This document shows positions 1-11,251 of a stretch of 64,000 nucleotides of DNA, one piece after another. Below the pieces are notes generated by a model. The model saw nothing but the letters and a program-made list of their open reading frames with translations, searched no databases and was not told the origin of the DNA. The translations under genes and the position numbers were made by a program. Positions within the stretch are counted from its first letter, which is position 1; every line of letters starts with the position of its first letter. The DNA lies in NCBI GenBank assembly GCA_964036195.1, contig OZ038456.1, positions 1,116,001 through 1,180,000 of the forward strand, written 5' to 3'. The DNA is from Sphaerolaimus hirsutus. Taxonomy: Eukaryota > Nematoda > Chromadorea > Monhysterida > Sphaerolaimidae.

Positions 1-558
1 GTGGTAGCTGTACATTCTGCAACTAAGGATCATGCCAGTAACTTCACTTGCTTAACTGAACCAACAAAACATCATCAAAGGGTAGCAAGGATACAATACA
101 ACAACAATAAGAATTTACCAAAAGTAAACTTTGATGTAACTGAACAGTAAAAAGTATACTAAGCAGACTGCAAAGTATGTGTCCAAAATTACTTTGTGTT
201 TTTTACAGATTTGGATACAGATTAAAATTATGATTGACACACGAACCTGGTAGTTAAAAATACCATAGTTGAAAAAGATAAATACAGATTGGAAAAATAA
301 TGGAAAAATGCCCGAAAACTGAAAATCAAGCCAGAAAATGGAAAAATGGCCTGGAAAAATGGAAACAGAAAGGTAAAAATTTTTCAGCCGGAAAGTGGAA
401 AAATGGGCCGGAAAAACGGAAACGTACAAAATTTTCAGCTGCCGGAAAACAGAAACTGGAAAGGTAAAAAAATTTCAGTTGCCAGAAAACGGAAAACGGA
501 AAGGTAGAAAATTTTCCTGCGGAAAGGCAGAAACGGAAAACGGAAATTTGACACCCTA
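1..558 (-). mobile_element. Truncated hAT-like element (TAGGGTGTCAAA family)
   Basis: Cut by the window edge. It ends at 558 in TTTGACACCCTA, the same terminus as the complete element at 19147-21095 but in opposite orientation. The subterminal part (about 300-545) repeats a GGAAAACGGAAA / AAATTTTTCAGC motif. Bases 1-110 match the reverse complement of about 20690-20770, so this copy also carried the BEL/Pao-derived coding stretch; bases 1-90 read open in that frame. The reverse-transcriptase part is missing, so this is an internally deleted copy. The flank after the end is GTCATGAA, but the other target duplicate lies outside the window. Confidence 0.75.
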
Positions 559-1243
559 GTCATGAATCAGTAACAAAAAGGCCTGGAATCGCGCCCCACT
601 AAAAGCTGGAATTGTGCCAAATGCATAAAAAATATCAGCGGACGCTGTGATTTAGTGGCTTTGGTCCATTAATTTTGTGCTATTTTAACATCAAATGTTA
701 AATGAACTGTATGCATATCCTTCTACGAAATGTCTGTGACGTATTTTAAAACTTTGGCAGAACTTGAAAAAGATTGTCTGAAAAGTTGACAAAAAATAGA
801 AAAACGGTCTCCAATAGAAGGGCAGGTAAAAAAATTTGGCGAGAAAAATAGAAGGGATCCCTTCTATTAGAAGAAAAACGGTAGCTGAAAAAAATGCCAA
901 GATTGCACCACATCGTCCCATTCTCACCAATGGCATTTTGCCAAGTCTATGTGTTAAGAGTTCCGCAAAAGGAGTCGAAATGAAAAACCATTTGGGAAGT
1001 GTGAAGTAAAATGAGATGTGAGAAGTGAAATGAGAAAGGCAAATGTGAATAGAAATGAGAAATAAAATGAGAAGTGAAATTAGAAATAAAAAGTTCACTT
1101 CATTGTTCGTTTGCACCTCTCATTTACTTTTCACTCCTCAAATGTTTTTAGCTCTCCACTTGCGAAATTAGCCCCAGTTATAAATAACCCCTCCCGAACT
1201 GGTATCCTCTATTCAGAACAAGTAAATATTGTATAACCGCTCC
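559..1243. other. Gene-free stretch with relic repeats
   Basis: No convincing gene. Around 780-882 is the decayed right end of the TA-target subfamily with the CTTCTATTAGAAGAAA terminus (compare 46313-46731). Around 999-1094 is a purine-rich run of GAGAAGTGAAAT-like units on the plus strand. Confidence 0.5.
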
Positions 1244-1559
1244 TAGGGATGTAAAAGCGCCGTAGTGGCGCTGGCGCCTGGCGCTAGCGCCAAAGCAAAC
1301 AGCGCCATGGCGCTTTTGGCGCTTGCCGCTATCTCGCTGTGGCGTAATTGGCGCTTGGCGCTATGCCCATGAAAAGCGCCATGGCGCTTTTGGCGCTTGG
1401 CGCTATTTTTGCCTAGCGCCAGGAACAAAATGCCTGGTGCTGGCGCTAGGCGCTAGCGCCAAAGGAAAAACCGCCATGGCGCTTGGCGCTGAGGGTTGGA
1501 AAAGCGCCATGGCGCTTTTGGCGCTTGGCGCCAAAATCCTGGCGCTTTTTACATCCCTA
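1244..1559. mobile_element. Non-autonomous hAT-like element, GCGCC type
   Basis: Ends are TAGGGATGTAAAAGCGCC and its inverted counterpart. The insert is flanked by a perfect 8-bp target duplication, ACCGCTCC (1236-1243 and 1560-1567), which is the duplication length of hAT transposons. The interior is built of short palindromes such as GCGCCATGGCGC and TTGGCGCTTGGCGC. Open frames here are by-products of the repeat. Confidence 0.85.
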
Positions 1560-1567
1560 ACCGCTCC

Positions 1568-2671
1568 ACAATAGCCCATTCCACACTGGTGGTATGGATA
1601 AAGTGGGCACAAAGTGTCAAGATGGAATGCCTCGAAATGGAGACCCCATTAACAAAGCAAGCTCGTCAAGCCAAGTCAAACCCCTCTCAATGTTGCCTTT
1701 AGTTGCTAGGGGTTGTTATTGTCACATGGGCACATGTGGGTATACCCGAGTCAGTTGATTGAAGCTACCTAAACTCAAAAAGCTTTTTGTTTCCAGCTGA
1801 GGGGTTGGTTTGGTTTATTATTCATCTGTTTTTTTCTCCTCTCGTTGCGATGCTAAATATAGATGCATCAAAGTATTGAGGCTATGGTTTGATGCATGTG
1901 CATGTGAATTGCCTGGGTGGAGGCTGGTTTCAAAATGACTGCTTTTATACAGCTACGGCCCATTCCGCATCAAAGCCCATTCCGCATGTAGACCCATTAT
2001 AGACACATTATGCCTGCAGGGGTAAGAAAGGGGATGGGTACACCACCCCAAACCGCCCAGCTATCTATCTATCCCTGGCGCAAATTTTTTTGGCTACTTC
2101 CCCCTGAACACCCCCCCCCCACAAATTGCCTAGCTATTTATCTAGCTGTCTGGAGTGCTTTTGAGCAATTTTACCCTAATTTTCACCAAAATTCCCTACT
2201 TTTCATACTTCTTATAGATGTTCACCTTCAAAATAACTAGGTCATGTGTTTTATTACCTATTTTCAACATGCCGGGTATAGTTAAATGTGTTCCGGGTCA
2301 ACATGCGGGATGGGTTTACATGCGGAATAGTGCACTACCCTTTTATACACGTGAAGCCATGTGCATTGCATGTCGTATTCATTTATGTACCTAAATAGTG
2401 ATTTGAGACATTTCAATATTTTATGCGCCGCTTTTTCCGTTTTTTATATATTTTTTCCAACAGTAAAAAGTCCGCAGATATAACTTCAGTGTCATTCATC
2501 CCTCCCCTTGTATTGTATCCACATCTGACACTGGCAATAGACAAAAACTACCCAAATGATTGAAAAACAGGTTAAAAAGGCCCATGACTGAATGGTGGAA
2601 TTTAAATTCCTGCAAGGGGCTGTTTATCGATACTCAATAATACGTATAGAAAGAGTGCAAAATAGCACTCG
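1568..2671. other. Gene-free stretch
   Basis: No coding region or repeat with recognisable ends. Near 1955-2010 and 2265-2330 there are short echoes of a phrase like CCCATTCCGCAT, probably an old repeat. Confidence 0.5.
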
Positions 2672-2745
2672 CCTCAGGCGGGATTCGAACCCGCACCCCT
2701 CGTATAGAATAGGAGCGCCCCAACTATTAGGGGCTGACATGCTGC
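2672..2745 (-). pseudogene. tRNA-like relic or SINE head, Arg(UCT)-like
   Basis: On the minus strand there is a good T-arm with loop TTCGAAT inside GCGGG/CCCGC, matching a B-box. It is preceded by a possible anticodon arm with TCT in a 7-base loop and a D-arm (GCCCC/GGGGC). The 7-bp acceptor stem does not pair, so a functional tRNA is unlikely. It is either a decayed tRNA or a tRNA-derived SINE head. Confidence 0.4.
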
Positions 2746-2769
2746 GACGACAATGCCCTTCACAGTATA

Positions 2770-3166
2770 CCGTATTTCTTCGATTTTATTGACTGTTCAT
2801 TTAACATTGCCTTGCTCGTTTACATTGTCGGGTCTGCGGGGCATCCGAAAAATACATTGCCATGTTCAAATACATTGGCGTATGAAAATATAGATGTTGC
2901 GTTGTCATATTCATCACTTAATGTTTGCCGCTCTAAGGTGTCTAACAACCCTACCACTGAAAAATTTACCGAATTTATGATAAACGCAAAGTGTAGTTTT
3001 CATTATACTTATTCCACATTCATATCTAATTAAGAAATGCACATGGAAAATACTATGTGGGATATACATTGCCATGTTCATTCACTTTGCCGTGCTCGTT
3101 TACATTGCCCCCCAAAATGGCTTATGAAACAATACATTGGCGGTCAATAAATTCGAAGAAATACGG
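2770..3166. mobile_element. TA-target element, CCGTATTTCTTCGA subfamily
   Basis: Both ends read CCGTATTTCTTCGA inward for about 24 bases and are flanked by TA (2768-2769, 3167-3168). The interior carries inverted phrases like ATTGCCATGTTCA, with no long open frame. A non-autonomous DNA element. Confidence 0.75.
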
Positions 3167-3257
3167 TAATCTGAACGTAAGTATTTATGCAACAATAGCA
3201 GATATTAGGAAAGTTCAACTTGTATTTGATATTATTTTTAAAATACCTAGAATAATA

Positions 3258-3416
3258 CCCTATTTCTTCGAAATACCCCCCCTCCCTCGAAATACCCCCA
3301 CAAAAATTTAATGTATAGAGAACGTATCTGATAAAACCTGCGGTTTGTGATCTGGGAAACGCAGAACACACGGCGAAAAAATAAACGCCCTGGGGGGTTA
3401 ATCCGATGAAATACGG
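3258..3416. mobile_element. TA-target element, CCC/GGG-rich type
   Basis: Starts TA|CCCTATTTCTTCGAAATAC and ends GATGAAATACGG|TA with C-rich and G-rich inner parts. A short, diverged member of the family repeated throughout this window. Confidence 0.6.
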
Positions 3417-3418
3417 TA

Positions 3419-3819
3419 GTTCGTTTGTTTACGTTGTCCTCCGGCATTCACATCACTTTTCACTCACGAAACAATCAAATTACCTACAAACAATCGGTAC
3501 TACCCAAACACAGTCACATTTGTGTCGCCCTAAATACGCCACCTAAATAGTTAGTTTGAACTGAAACACCACACAATTCAAATTGAAAGTCATAACTGGA
3601 TAAAAGTGTCGTGAAAGCTGCTACGTAAACCGGAAGTGGGCACTTTACTATCTCACGGCAAAGTCAACTCGATTTCAAGCTTAAGTGCATGTGGAAAAAA
3701 AACTGTTAAGTGAACCATACCGGGCACATAAAACTAGATAGGCTCAGTGATGTGTTTTTTTATGGTTTATGGCTAAGGTGAATGCTTTTTCTGGCCTACG
3801 GGATGTATGATATAAATGT
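3419..3819. other. Gene-free stretch
   Basis: Nothing recognised: no frame with codon structure and no repeat ends. Confidence 0.4.
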
Positions 3820-3827
3820 GCCAAGAG

Positions 3828-4658
3828 TAGTGATGGAATGGCGCCATGGCGCTGGCGCCTGGCGCTAGCGCCAAAGCAAAAAGCGCCATGGCGCTTTTGG
3901 CGCATGGCGCTAAAATGCTGTGGCGCCATTGGCGCTTGGCGCCGTGTTTCCGAAAAGCGCCATGGCGCTTTTTGCGCTTGGCGCTACTTTCCAGTGGCGC
4001 AATTGGCGCTTGGCGCTACCATTTTTTAAAGCGCCAAAAAAGCGCCAGAGAGTGATAATTGCACCGCGGTGTTCATGTGCCTTATTGCCTATTTTCAGCA
4101 ATTTTTGGCTATGTATGTAAATTGTTTTACATGGGTATTTTACACAGATATGTAATTTGGCTATTTTTACCCTGTTATCTCACAGTTTGCACTTTAAATC
4201 TTGAAATATCTAATAGATTGAAACGATGCAACCCCCAACCCCAAGACAATCTTTCAGCTTCTACCGCTTCAGAGAGGCAATTTGCTAAAATATCTATTTA
4301 TTTGAACCAGTCATAGTTACCCTTGTGTGTTGAGCAAGAAAACTTATTGATTTCCATTATTTGACCATTTTTGTGTTTTTGGATGCAATACAAGTTATTG
4401 AAAGTGAAGAAAATAGTACTTTGTCTCACCCGTACCATTAAAGGCAATATCATTTTGGCGCTGGCGCCATTGGCGCTTGGCGCCATGGCCCCCTGGCGCC
4501 TTTGGCGCTTGGCGCTAAGGTCCAGAAAAGCGCCATGGCGCTTTTGGCGCTTGGCGCCATTTTGCTGTGGCGCCATTGGCGCTTGGCGCTAGTTCCGTAA
4601 AAGCGCCATGGCGCTTTTGGCGCTTGGCGCCAAAAGTCTGGCGCTTTTTACATCACTA
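3828..4658. mobile_element. hAT-like element, GCGCC type, long copy
   Basis: Ends TAGTGATGGAATGGCGCC and CATCACTA, bordered by the 8-mer GCCAAGAG (3820-3827 and 4659-4666). Two GCGCC-palindrome blocks (3838-4050 and 4455-4650) enclose about 400 bp of unique AT-rich sequence. It is the first of three elements lined up on repeated GCCAAGAG sites. Confidence 0.75.
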
Positions 4659-4666
4659 GCCAAGAG

Positions 4667-5439
4667 CAACGATGGGTGAGTTCTTAAAATAAAAACACTT
4701 TCTGTATTTTGAGTTTTTCAAAAAATGAATATCTGTGTTTTGAGTTTTTTTCACGAAAAAAACTTGAGTTTCTGTGTTTTATTTCTGTTTTTTTTTTTGA
4801 AAAAAAAAACTTAGTAAAAACTCAAGTTTTTTAAATAAAAACTTGAATTGTTTTACAAAAAGTAGCATTTTACAGCATTTTACTGTTGAAACAGTGGTTT
4901 TCTTATCAAATATTGGTTTTGCATACATTTTGTCATGTATTTGTAAAATTTTCATAAGTTCACTGGAGGTAGTTCCAAATGGGTGACCAATACCTTTGAC
5001 AGCTTGGGAGGTGAGGAGCCCTCAGCTCAATTGTGTGAGCTAGCAGACCCTGATGGACACTCCTCAACACTTTGATCACAGTCCATAATATTGTTGAAAC
5101 CACCAGGAGCTGTGGACACTGTTATTTTTTTGGATACTTGTTTCATCGTTAAACTTGCATACTATGCACATATTTACACACTATACATACATGCATACCT
5201 TATGTATGCACATACACACATTGTTCAGTTAAAATCTTGTGCGTTCAATTGCTTGAATAAAAAACTCAAAAAACATTTCCGTATTTTCCGTGTTTCCGTG
5301 TTTCCGTGTTCTCCAAAAAAGAACTCATTTGAGTTTCCGTGTTTTTCAAAATTGTTGAGTTTCCGTGTTTCTGTGTTAAACAAAAACACGGAAACTCAAT
5401 GAGATTCCGTATTTAATATGTGTGTTTTTGCCATCGTTG
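4667..5439. mobile_element. hAT-like element, CAACGATGG family
   Basis: Begins CAACGATGGGTGAGTTCT and ends GCCATCGTTG. It is flanked on both sides by GCCAAGAG (4659-4666, 5440-5447). Subterminal parts repeat phrases like AACACGGAAACTCAA and TTTGAGTTTTT. A second complete copy at 30588-31742 has a different perfect 8-bp duplication, which confirms the ends. Confidence 0.8.
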
Positions 5440-5447
5440 GCCAAGAG

Positions 5448-5603
5448 TAGTGATGGAATGGCGCCATGGCGCTGGCGCCGTTAAATGGCGCCAAAGGACT
5501 CCATTGGAGCTTGGCACCCTTTTCTGTTGCGCCATCTGGCGCCTGGCGCCATTATTTCAGATGACGCCATGGCGCCATTTTTCCTGCCGTTTTTCCATCA
5601 CTA
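5448..5603. mobile_element. hAT-like element, GCGCC type, short copy
   Basis: Runs from TAGTGATGGAATGGCGCC to CCATCACTA between GCCAAGAG copies at 5440-5447 and 5604-5611. Its right part (from 5482) also occurs at 8883-9003, inside a larger duplicated block. Confidence 0.7.
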
Positions 5604-6443
5604 GCCAAGAGCAATGGCCATTCTACACCAACATGCTATTAAGCTGTCAGCTGAATGTGGTAGAATATTGGAACGTTGCCAGAAACTTTTTCATTCTAGG
5701 AGTAGTGGATGCAGGAGTTTGGATGATCAGTGGAACTTTCATTTTTTTAGCGTTAATTAGTCATCAGTCACTTAAATACATTTTTCAGACACTTTATCGA
5801 TGGAAGTAATATCTACCTAGCTAATAAAAATTACGTAACTGGTAATTAAGCAGACACTGATGTTGTCATGTGAATTCATACAAAATTTTCCTAGTGTTGT
5901 ATTTTTTCATAACTATTTATTTATTCAACAGTTCACAATGCGGTTTATCACTGCGATTTTTTTCGCAACACTGCCTAAAAACAAGTTTTTGTCTTTCTGC
6001 TGCGGACCACAGGCATCCGAAAACCTGAGCTATAGTCAGTTTCTCAAACAATGATTTGTAATCAATCATCAACAATCAATCATCAAAATTTCCTCGAAAT
6101 ACCCCCAGGGGGTTTATTTTTTCAAAGTGAATATTTTAAGGGGGTATTTCGAGGAAACATAGTATAGGTAGGTAAACACATTGATACATTAAAATACCTT
6201 CTCTGATAAATGAGGCAACCGCTTCCCCACAATTGGTCAGCTATCTGCTTCATTGTGGGGTAGATTTTGATCACTTTTGGAAATCCTCACTCGGATTGAT
6301 AATGACATCTTTCTCTAAATACTTTGCCAAATTTTCAGTGACGTAGCACTTTCAGCTATCGTTCTCAAAAAAATAACTACCTAAAGAAAGTTGTTTGGTG
6401 AAAACATTCACCTCAACCTATACCTCATATACCTAAAAAAAAA
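5482..6443 (+). repeat. Duplicated block, copy 1
   Basis: Matches 8883-10291 closely over its whole length. Shared landmarks are the right part of the GCGCC element, the phrase around 5690-5745, a TA-target relic with AAATACCCCC (6089-6160), and the stretch ending at about 6443. No functional gene is seen. This copy keeps the empty site AACTACCTAAAG where copy 2 has a 430-bp insertion. Confidence 0.75.
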
Positions 6444-6459
6444 TTCGGCTAGTTACACA

Positions 6460-7050
6460 GGTCCCGGCCGGGGACCGGGACCCGGCAAAAAATAAAAAAA
6501 CACAAAAATTAAAAATTGGCGTGTATAGGTTGTTTGCATGTTAATTAGGTGAATCATCACCAAATTAGCATGCACAAAATTTTTGCAACACGGTTACACC
6601 TGCCAATGCATATTTTTTTGGGCAGGTGTATAAAATGTTGCGATTCAACTCAAATTTGGCATGCGTGTACTCCTTCGTTTAGTGAGTACACATGCCAAAT
6701 TTTAGCTCCGGGCGGTTACCGGTTTTTTTTTAATTTATACTTTAATTTTTTTCGATCACTATATTTTTGTATAGTGATCGAAATTTTGCCGGGGTCCGGT
6801 CCCCGGCAATTTTGAAATGGCCCCGACCGGGGTCAAACGTCCCCGGTGAGGAACTTTTTTTTTCAGTAAACAAACGATTTTGGTCCCCGACCGGGGTCGT
6901 TTGGCCCCGGAACCACACAAAAATTTGTGGTACTTTTTGGGACTTTGTGGTAATTGTCCCCGGTCGGGGCCAAACGACCCCGATGAGAAAAAATATTTTT
7001 TCAGTAAGTATTTTTTGTGATTTCACTGAAATATGCATGGTCGGGCTGAA
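6460..7050. repeat. GC-rich inverted repeat, CCCCGACCGGGG type
   Basis: Repeated inverted phrases such as GGTCCCCGACCGGGG and CGGTCGGGGCCAAACG alternate with AT-rich runs. Organisation resembles the TAGGGTTCAAACGGG element at 52480, but I could not fix its ends or a target duplication. Open frames on both strands follow from the repeat symmetry. Confidence 0.5.
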
Positions 7051-7309
7051 AAGTCCCTGGACAGTGCTCGCCATTCGCGCTAGGGGTAAGCTACAGTCAT
7101 AAAATTCTCAAACGTATACATATCAGGTGTTTTGAGTTTTCACCCAAAGTTTCACCCCTCTAGCTCCACCCACTGCGGAACTGTGGGGGTTACAATTTCG
7201 GTCATTGTACTGATGTACACATGGTGCTTTTTGTTTTGTTGTTTTGAAATGTGCAGTAAATAATTATATACATTAAATTTCATTTGTGTTGTGACCAAAT
7301 ATTTTTGGT

Positions 7310-7640
7310 TGCTCAAATAATCCCCCAGTCCTGAGATTAGGGCGTCTATTCAAGGTGTTCATTTTGTATGCCTTATCTGGACATTGATTTTGAAGCTTAA
7401 TAAGGTGGTCATTATGGGCTGTTTATGAGCGGTTGACGATTCAAATGATCAGGACAGCATGCAGATTTAATTTTTGTGGTCGGATTAGTGATGTGTAAAT
7501 TTCATATGCTGATTTGGTCCAGTTGAATGAAAACGCATGCAATTTCAGAACTCAATATCTCAGCTATTTCTCAGCCGATTTTCACCAATAAACACTTAAA
7601 ATGATCAGAATCACCTGGAGCTTCCATACTTATGTTCTGA
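7310..7640. repeat. Partial arm of fold-back repeat family
   Basis: Phrases such as AATCCCCCAGTCCTGAGAT and GATCGGATTAGTGATG recur in the arms of the fold-back elements near 27.9, 32.3, 43.9 and 48.9 kb. Only one arm is present here. Confidence 0.5.
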
Positions 7641-7654
7641 TTATCAGCTGCCAC

Positions 7655-7905
7655 TCCTAGACCCTGTAAAAGACCCTGAAAAGTGTCAACGACCCTGCAA
7701 AATATCATGTGTCATGTAAAATACCATGTAAAGTGTCATGTGTATCCAAATCTTATTTTATCATATCCAAATCTTATGTTTTTGTATCCAAATCTTACAC
7801 ATAAGATTTGGATACAAAAAACATAAGATTGGGATATGATAAAATAAGATTTGGATACACATGACACTTTACAGGGTATTTTACATAATACATGACATTT
7901 TACAG
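7655..7905. repeat. Palindromic element with CCCTGTAAA ends
   Basis: A near-perfect inverted repeat centred near 7800 built from ATCCAAATCTTA/TAAGATTTGGAT units, with outer parts rich in CCCTGTAAAATGTCATG. Related sequence occurs at 29430-29680, 26345-26590, 36923-37117, 61470-61620 and the window end. Confidence 0.65.
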
Positions 7906-8120
7906 GGTCTATTAGTCTACAGGAGTCTATACATGTCAGTTATTGATGCATTTTTCTACCCCAGTGTACACCACAAACGACGATTTGTACTAGGATTTGA
8001 AAAAATTTCTGGCAAAATAATAACCCCCTCAAAATACCCCCCCCCTTGTTTAACCCCCCCCCCCTCTCGGGACCACTATGAAACAATCACCCCCACGGGG
8101 GGTATTTCAAGGAAAAACGG
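7906..8120. mobile_element. Truncated TA-target element, right part
   Basis: The right terminus GGAAAAACGG|TA and the inner CCC-rich part match the right half of 48267-48683. The left terminus is missing. Confidence 0.5.
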
Positions 8121-8414
8121 TAATCAAACATTGACTACTCAATCGCATCAATGTGAACTTTTTTCAATTGAGAAATGTGTCCCATTGAAAATACAGTATA
8201 TGCCACAATAAATACCCCATTGTGAAAAACAATTCTAACAACATTCTGTCACTGACATAGCCATTCAAAGTAATTATTGCTGTGCACCACAGATCATCAT
8301 AAATCACAATCTCGATCATTTGGAGATCAAAAGATGTTGATGCAGGCCATATGCAAAATAATAATAGTGTGTAAACTAAAAAGGGCATAGACCACATGCT
8401 GGGGGCACTCCCAG

Positions 8415-8614
8415 NNNNNNNNNNNNNNNNNNNNNNNNNNNNNNNNNNNNNNNNNNNNNNNNNNNNNNNNNNNNNNNNNNNNNNNNNNNNNNNNNNNNNN
8501 NNNNNNNNNNNNNNNNNNNNNNNNNNNNNNNNNNNNNNNNNNNNNNNNNNNNNNNNNNNNNNNNNNNNNNNNNNNNNNNNNNNNNNNNNNNNNNNNNNNN
8601 NNNNNNNNNNNNNN
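8415..8614. other. Assembly gap (200 N)
   Basis: Exactly 200 N, so the length is probably a placeholder. Open frames running through it have no meaning. Confidence 0.99.
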
Positions 8615-8882
8615 TTGTGTCATAAGCTCATCAGTTTATTTCAATTGCACTAGAAGTTATGAATTTTGGCGCAAATTTTTTTAATTTTACACCCTAATTT
8701 TATGCCACTTACAGCGCATAATTAAACAAATTGTGCTAAAATTCATAACTCCCAGTACGATGAAAATAAACTCATGAGCTCTGGACACAAGAAACGTCTG
8801 CATCTAAGCTTTCTTTGACTGAAATAACAATGTCGTAACTTTATCCATTCATCTGTAATTAATTTTACGCCCGATCGCAGCA

Positions 8883-10291
8883 TAAATGGCGCCAAAGGAC
8901 TCCATTGGAGCTTGGCACCCTTTTCTGTTGCGCCATCTGGCGCCTGGCGCCATTATTTCAGATGACGCCATGGCGCCATTTTTCCTGCCGCTTTTCCATC
9001 ACTAGCCAAGAGCAATGGCCATTATACACCAAGATGCTTTTAAGCTGTCAGCAGAATGTGGTAGAATATTGGCACGTTGCCAGAAACTTTTTCATTCTAG
9101 GAGTAGTGGATGCAGGAGTTTGGATGATCAGTGGAACTTTCATTTTTTTTAGCGTTAATTAGTCATCAGTCACTTATCACACTTACGTTTTTCAGACACT
9201 TTATCGATGGAAGGCTAATTGGCTAATTTAAAATTACGTAACTGGTAATTAATCAGACACTGATGGTGTCATGTGAATTCATACAAAATTCTCCTAGTGT
9301 TGTATCATTTCATCACTATTTATTTAACAGTTCACAATGCGGTTTATCACTGCGATTTTCTTCGCAACACTGCCTAAAAACAAGTTTTTGTCTTTCTGCT
9401 GCGGACCACAGGCATCCGAAAACCTCAGCTATAGTCAGTTTCTCAAACAATGATTTGTAATCAATCATCATAAAATACCGTATTTCCTCGAAATACCCTC
9501 AGGGGGTTTATTTTTTCAAAGTGAATATTTTGAGGGGTATTTCGAGGAAATATAGTATAGGTAAATACATTGATACATTAACTTACCTTCTCTGATAAAT
9601 GAGGCAACCGCTTCCCCACAATTTGTCAGCTATCTGCTTCATTGTGGGGTAGATTTTGATCACTTTTGGAAATCCTCACTCGGATTAATAATGACATTTT
9701 TCTCTAAATACTTTGCCAAATTTTCAGTGATGTAGCATTAAAGCCCCGTTGATTTTAAACGACACTTTCAGCTATCGTTAACAAAAAAATAACTACCGCA
9801 AACCCTCGAATAAAACCCCCCTCGATCAACTCCCCCCTTGAATAAGTCCCCCCTGCTGGCGGGGTGAGGAAAAAATAACTCCCCCCCCCCTTAAATAACT
9901 CCCCCTCTTAAATAAAACTCCTCCCTCTGATGAAAAGGATACAATACAAAACTATGAAAAAATTGTATGGCAGCGACAGCAGATACATAATGTGTATTTA
10001 TGCAGTGCAGTGTATACACATTGTTTTGTTGTTGTTGGACTGTGAAATACCTGAATTACACCAGTTTACATACTGCATCCATACAATGAATTAAGTCCAA
10101 GTTTCCTGAAGAAATAATAACCCCCCCCCCCCCTCGAATAACTCCCCCCTTGAATACCCCCCCCTCCCCTCCAAAACCTCTGACGAAAAAATAACTCCCC
10201 TGGGGTCTTATTCGAGGATTGAGGGTACCTAAAGAAAGTTGTTTTGTGAAAACATTCACCTCAACCTAAACCTCATCTACCTAAAAAAACA
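8883..10291 (+). repeat. Duplicated block, copy 2
   Basis: Second copy of 5482-6443 in the same orientation, longer because of the TA-target element at 9796-10225. It starts inside the GCGCC element; the CATCACTA end and GCCAAGAG are retained near 8996-9010. Confidence 0.75.
9796..10225. mobile_element. TA-target element with matching empty site
   Basis: Starts TA|CCGCAAACCCTCGAATAA and ends TTCGAGGATTGAGGG|TA. The duplicated block at 5482-6443 reads straight through the same place as AACTACCTAAAG, so removing the element plus one TA restores the empty site exactly. C-rich stretches fill the interior. Confidence 0.85.
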
Positions 10292-10345
10292 TTCACCACC
10301 GAGTAAACATCGACAAACAATGAAAATGCAAAACTAAATCTTCAG

Positions 10346-10490
10346 CTAGTGGGCAAACAAAACTATTTGTGGACACCCGACGACCAAATCTCACCGCCCC
10401 TAAAAATAGACGCAGGTCCAATATTGCTGAATCCACAAATCAATGTTGCCACAGACTTACCATACTTCCCCGCATATGCGGAACGTTACG
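10346..10490 (+). CDS. Exon of Thr/Ser-rich secreted-type gene (first visible)
   Basis: Acceptor TTCAG at 10345 and donor GTAACA at 10491 bound a 145-base open exon rich in Pro, Asn and Tyr (contains TPDDQISPPLKIDAG). It ends in phase 1. The next candidate exon (24582) starts in the matching phase, so the two join in frame across a 14-kb intron. No start codon or signal peptide is seen, so earlier exons are missing. An alternative donor at 10532 also exists but would not keep phase. Confidence 0.6.
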
Positions 10491-11251
10491 GTAACAATAG
10501 AACAGCCCTGGAATATGACATCATCAGAACAGTTCGTGATTTCGTGTTCATTAATTCACTTTTTATTTTTCATTTTCTTGCTTTGCTAAATTTGCATCGA
10601 TTTCTTCAATAAACCATGCGTGTCATATCATAGGTATTGAGCAGAGTTGCGAAAGTGTAATTACACTTACCCAAAATACCCGGGTAAATGGGTATTTGTA
10701 TTTACACTTACACTTACACTTTCATAAAATACCCATACACTTTTTTTACACTTTCCTGAGCGAAATACCCGGGTACAGAAAGTGTATTTTTTTCTTTCAG
10801 ATAGCCCTGTTTTATGCTTTTGAGAAATATCAAAACTGGAAAAGTGCCATTATTAGGGAACTTCATAACATACAGTATTTGTTACAGTCTGAAATGTTTC
10901 ATAAAAGGCAGTAAAATGTGAAATACCGTATTACCTCGAAATACCCCCATGGGGGTTTATTATTTCGCCAGCAAAATTTGAGGGGGGGGGGGGTTAATTC
11001 GAGGGGGGGGTAATTCAATGGTTTATTTTTATTATTTCGTCAGAAATTTTCGTAAGGATCGTAGTAAATAGTAGGCATTTGCATACCCAAAACAGGTAAT
11101 AAATGTGTCCAAACAGGATATATTTGGACATAAAAACGTAGATAGCTACACAAACTAGTCTATGTGTACCTGTAATGCAAATTAACAGTAATATGAGTCA
11201 GTCTACGAGTCAATAGCCACTCCAGGAACAAAAGCTGGACACCGAAAAAAA

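Noticed and set aside
1243..4592. Trp/Arg/Ala-rich frames (GAWRYF, SAKRQ types)
   Set aside because: All come from GCGCC palindromic units of hAT-like elements.
8327..8653. Frames running through N
   Set aside because: The gap has no sequence; frames are meaningless.
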